Shown piece by piece: positions 61,157 to 64,000 of a stretch of 64,000 nt of DNA. Numbering within the stretch: position 1 is the first letter of the stretch; each line of letters begins with the position of its first letter. Location of the stretch: assembly GCF_021917145.1 (NCBI RefSeq), contig NC_061077.1:8234083-8298082 (forward strand), written 5' to 3'. The notes beneath the pieces are model-generated. The model worked only from the letters and a program-made list of their open reading frames with translations, was not told the origin of the DNA and searched no databases. This DNA is from Hypomesus transpacificus. Its lineage: Eukaryota > Chordata > Actinopteri > Osmeriformes > Osmeridae. Position numbers and translations under genes: made by a program.

Positions 61157-63457
61157 TTACAAAGTTTGGTGGAGTCCTGCTACAAATTCCTGGTAATGGG
61201 GCTCTGAAACAAAAAGTTAAACAAAGTAATTGCTAATTTACTGTTAATCATATTAGGGACTTGCCAATTGATACTAATAATAAAAGTTGCTTTAATATGG
61301 CACTTTGTATTTTAGGTCATATAAAACGAACCCACACTTGAGGGTGTACATTTATTTGTTAATACATACCTGTGTCAGGTTCTATGTAGGAGTGTCTGAT
61401 AAGGAAGTCTAGGACCACCATTGCACAGTTTGGTTTAAATTCATTACTGACCAGCACTTCTTTCACCTGGAAAATAAATGATTGTGACTGAATTACAACC
61501 ATAATCACCAAAAAAAATTACAAGTAAAAACGGCTTGAGAAACTACCTTGTCCATTGAAAGGAAGTAAAAATGTTGGACCTCTCCATCGCCTACTCTAGG
61601 CTGGAACTCTGAAGGAAGTTCTAAATCGAACACGAATTGGCACTCAGGGAACACCCCTTCTTCGTCCTCATAGGTATAGCTAGTCAACAAGGATGGTTAG
61701 TTACAGAATGAATTACACCTTGCTGCAGCATTTAGCTGTGAAAAAAGGACACACCTCACAGTGCTCACAGGACGGGCTGTCTCTGCAATGTCTGCTGGTA
61801 TGCAAGCTTCCTCTTCACATTCTTTAACCATAGTGTGTTTCACACTTATACCTGCTGCCAGACCACCAGCTGCCTGGAAACAAGCCATCACAGAACCATT
61901 ATGCATTTGTCAAAAATAATATTTACCTGAAGGGTAAAATTGGTAAAATTGTCAAAAACACAGAACCGGACCAAGTTGTCTAGTTTTCCTGGGTGGGTCT
62001 GCTTTGTAATGGAGCGTCGAGCCAACCACATTCTGAGTTCACCGTTCTCATCTCGACTGTATCCATTTACATGGACTCCATATCGTTTCACTCCAAAAAG
62101 GCCTAAATGACAATTCAATGAAACCCATTTATTGACAGGGAAAACATGAGGTTCTATATTGTGGAGCTTTGCCCCATTGGGAAGCTCTGCTCCTATTTTT
62201 TTACCCCTCTTCATTCATGTAGCCAATCACTGATGCCCAAAAATGTATCCACCACCAGATGCCCTATGTAAGAGGGTGCCAATCCGCTGCTCATTCTCCG
62301 TAAACTATTGTAAAAAACAGGGGCTCCACTCCACTCACAGAACCATCGTTCTATATCGTGGAGCTCCATCCCATAGGGGAACTCTGCTCCTTTTGGTTTA
62401 GGCGGAGGGAACAAGGCCAGATATACCCCCAGCGAGACCAGGTACTAACACTCAGAGTCTCAGTGGTACATCCAGAGGCATGCCTCCCTTGTTTATAAGT
62501 CAAGATGACTGTCAACACAGGGAGGTGGCGCGTCATAGAACCCAACTGTCCATAATTTTTTATTGTTTTGGGAGAATGAGCAGAGGACTGGTACCCTCTT
62601 ATATAGGGCACCTGGTGGCAGAAACATTTTTGGTCTTCAGTGATTGGTTATGTGAACATAGAAGGGTAAAGCAATAAGAGCAGGGCTCCACCCAACTCTT
62701 AGAACTTGAGTTATCTCCATAACCATAATTTTGCATTTGGGTAGTACACATTTGAGCTCCACAACTTACTTGTAGCTGATCTCTCCATACACATCAGTGG
62801 AGTGTCACAGAACTTGGGCATCACTTCATACTTCTGGAAAGACATCATTGTGTACACATAAGTTAGTATTCATGTTAGTAAAAAATATGTAGTACCCTAC
62901 TGTATGGGCAATGTACAAAATGTACTTAATTGTCTCTCACCTCATCTCTCCATCCTTTTAGGCATGTCAGTGAGCCTTCTTTTCTCAAAGTCTGAAGCAC
63001 AGCATCTACTGCTTCAGACCTCCGACTATATGAATCAAGATTCTGGCAAAGGGTAATAGCCCCATCACGTGGTGGATTAAACACCTCAGAATAGTGAGTC
63101 AAAATGGACGCAACTTTGGAAGGCACCCATCCTACTTGTTCTCCTGCCACTTCAAACCGAAGGCATGTGGTACAGCTGGAGCCTACCGGACGAAAATAGT
63201 GTCATTTCGGTTGAGGAGTTGCTACAAAATGTGTCAATTTGATATGGTCATCAGGCTATTTTACACATTAGGCTACAAGGTAACATACACACATCCACCC
63301 GCCACAGACGTGCAAAAGACAGCAACGATGAAACCAAATATAATGTTGGAATATATAGCCATAGGCTACTCATCGTCTAACCTGGCAAATAAAAATTATT
63401 CATGCGTCGAAGCAATTGTAGCATTTTATCCGACCAGTTTGACCAAATATTCGCCAT
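61157..63457 (-). CDS. Nudix hydrolase, thiamin-pyrophosphokinase-related family (DUF4743 plus Nudix)
   Basis: Eight exons in transcript order: 63382-63457, 62941-63182, 62770-62833, 61972-62102, 61755-61873, 61547-61679, 61370-61466 and 61157-61203. They give 302 residues with all phases matching. The start MANIWSNWSDKML was found by searching upstream of the acceptor at 63183-63184 for an ATG frame ending in the required phase with a GT donor. Residues 1-120 (NNFYLP, then FEVAGEQVGWVPSKVA) fit the DUF4743 N-terminal domain. A divergent Nudix box covers 174-196 (GGLAAGISVKHTMVKECEEEACI), with K188 in place of the usual Arg and the E189/E192/E193 metal ligands kept. Yeast YJR142W, plant NUDT20/24 and the N-terminal half of fission-yeast Tnr3 belong here; that family removes phosphate from damaged (oxy, oxo) thiamin diphosphates. 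The same activity is inferred here. I know of no mammalian orthologue and give no symbol. Confidence 0.85.
62151..62697. repeat. Inverted and direct repeat structure inside the Nudix gene
   Basis: The segments 62177-62299 and 62571-62697 are imperfect inverted copies; shared blocks include CCAATCACTGA, CAAAAATGT, TGCCCTAT.TAAGAGGGT and GCTCATTCTCC. A separate direct repeat of about 45 bases (62151-62195 and 62348-62394) shares GTTCTATAT.GTGGAGCT and CTCTGCTCCT. It fits a composite or nested non-autonomous element in the third intron. No coding capacity. Confidence 0.7.
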
Positions 63458-64000
63458 TTAGATTAACTGTTGTCTATGCGCAAACGAATGTCACTGAGTC
63501 GAAGTAAAAGTTTTCTTAACTGTAGGCTAACTGACAACATGTAGCTGACTATGTATGCCTAGGCTTTATGTATATGCACTTGGGACACTACCACTGTCAA
63601 CAGAGCTCTATCGCCATTTCTTCTTCAGTGCGCAATCGCGCATGTGCATTGCAGTGGTTCCAACCTCCCAAGGGAGGCACACGGTTTATAGGAGACACCT
63701 AGCTATTTCCATTCAAAAAGGCAAATATGTTTTACTAGCGCACACACACAGACTTCACAAACGCAAGCCTATCAGTTTAAAAGACCAATGATGTGAAGCC
63801 ATTAATGAACATAAACATAATCTGTTTTATCAATCATATTTATAATATAACTGATCACCACATACTGAAACTGTTCAGGCTAATTAAATACACTAATCTT
63901 ATTTACAGAAAATCTCTTTATTGAAAATATACAGGAAATGTGGGTTACCTCTTCACATGTCTTAACTGCTGAATTTAGAATTATTTTGCAAATGTAATAA
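63458..64000. other. Upstream region of the Nudix gene to window end
   Basis: This should contain the Nudix leader and promoter; no clear core motif is seen. TTTATT at 63917-63922 (AATAAA on the minus strand) could be the poly(A) signal of a further minus-strand gene beyond the window. Nothing else was recognised. Confidence 0.35.

Noticed and set aside
63094-63507. 137-codon plus-strand open frame at the Nudix 5' end
   Set aside because: It is antisense to the first two Nudix exons, which have consistent splice phases and a family match.

Overview
The window is a stretch of a vertebrate nuclear genome, almost certainly a ray-finned (teleost) fish. The genes are split into many short exons with GT/AG introns, and the flanks are AT-rich. 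Short hAT-type elements with 8-bp target duplications sit in introns, and the proteins match vertebrate families with fish-like differences. I cannot name the species. Eight protein-coding genes and one tRNA gene were assembled by hand from splice sites and reading-frame continuity. All exon phases agree except at one point in sema3f. No database search was possible, so family names rest on remembered family sequences.

Layout. 3129-7099 (+): class 3 semaphorin of the SEMA3F type, first exon outside the window. 9978-14901 (-): Wiskott-Aldrich syndrome protein (WASP), convergent with sema3f. 16738-23028 (-): system N amino-acid transporter (SLC38A5 type). 28989-34448 (+): CCDC22. 38123-43948 (+): NT5DC2. 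44729-49050 (+): TBC1D25. 52327-52399 (-): tRNA-Phe(GAA). 52958-56188 (+): NDUFB11. 58646-59678 (+): RhoA-type GTPase. 61157-63457 (-): a Nudix hydrolase of the thiamin-pyrophosphokinase-related family, convergent with rhoa. The gene set mixes neighbours that in human lie on Xp11 (WAS, SLC38A5, CCDC22, TBC1D25, NDUFB11) and on 3p21 (SEMA3F, NT5DC2, RHOA).

The genes do not form one pathway; this is ordinary linkage of mostly housekeeping and signalling genes. There is loose thematic overlap in actin and trafficking control: semaphorin guidance signals act through Rho-family GTPases, WASP drives Arp2/3 actin branching, CCDC22 acts in endosomal recycling and TBC1D25 in Rab control of autophagosomes.

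The most unusual DNA is a roughly 2.2-kb foldback element (53737-55922) in the last ndufb11 intron. It has very long inverted arms, a nearly perfect 60-bp tandem array in one arm, nested palindromes and no recognisable transposase. Other repeats include three hAT-like miniature elements with 8-bp target duplications, a hairpin-forming miniature element in the sema3f 3' region, a 0.94-kb inverted-repeat element next to the rhoa promoter, an inverted-repeat structure inside the Nudix gene, an 11-bp G-rich minisatellite and a long (GA)n tract. Other points of note are a frameshift at a C9 run in the last sema3f exon and the complete Nudix gene, a family for which I know no mammalian counterpart.
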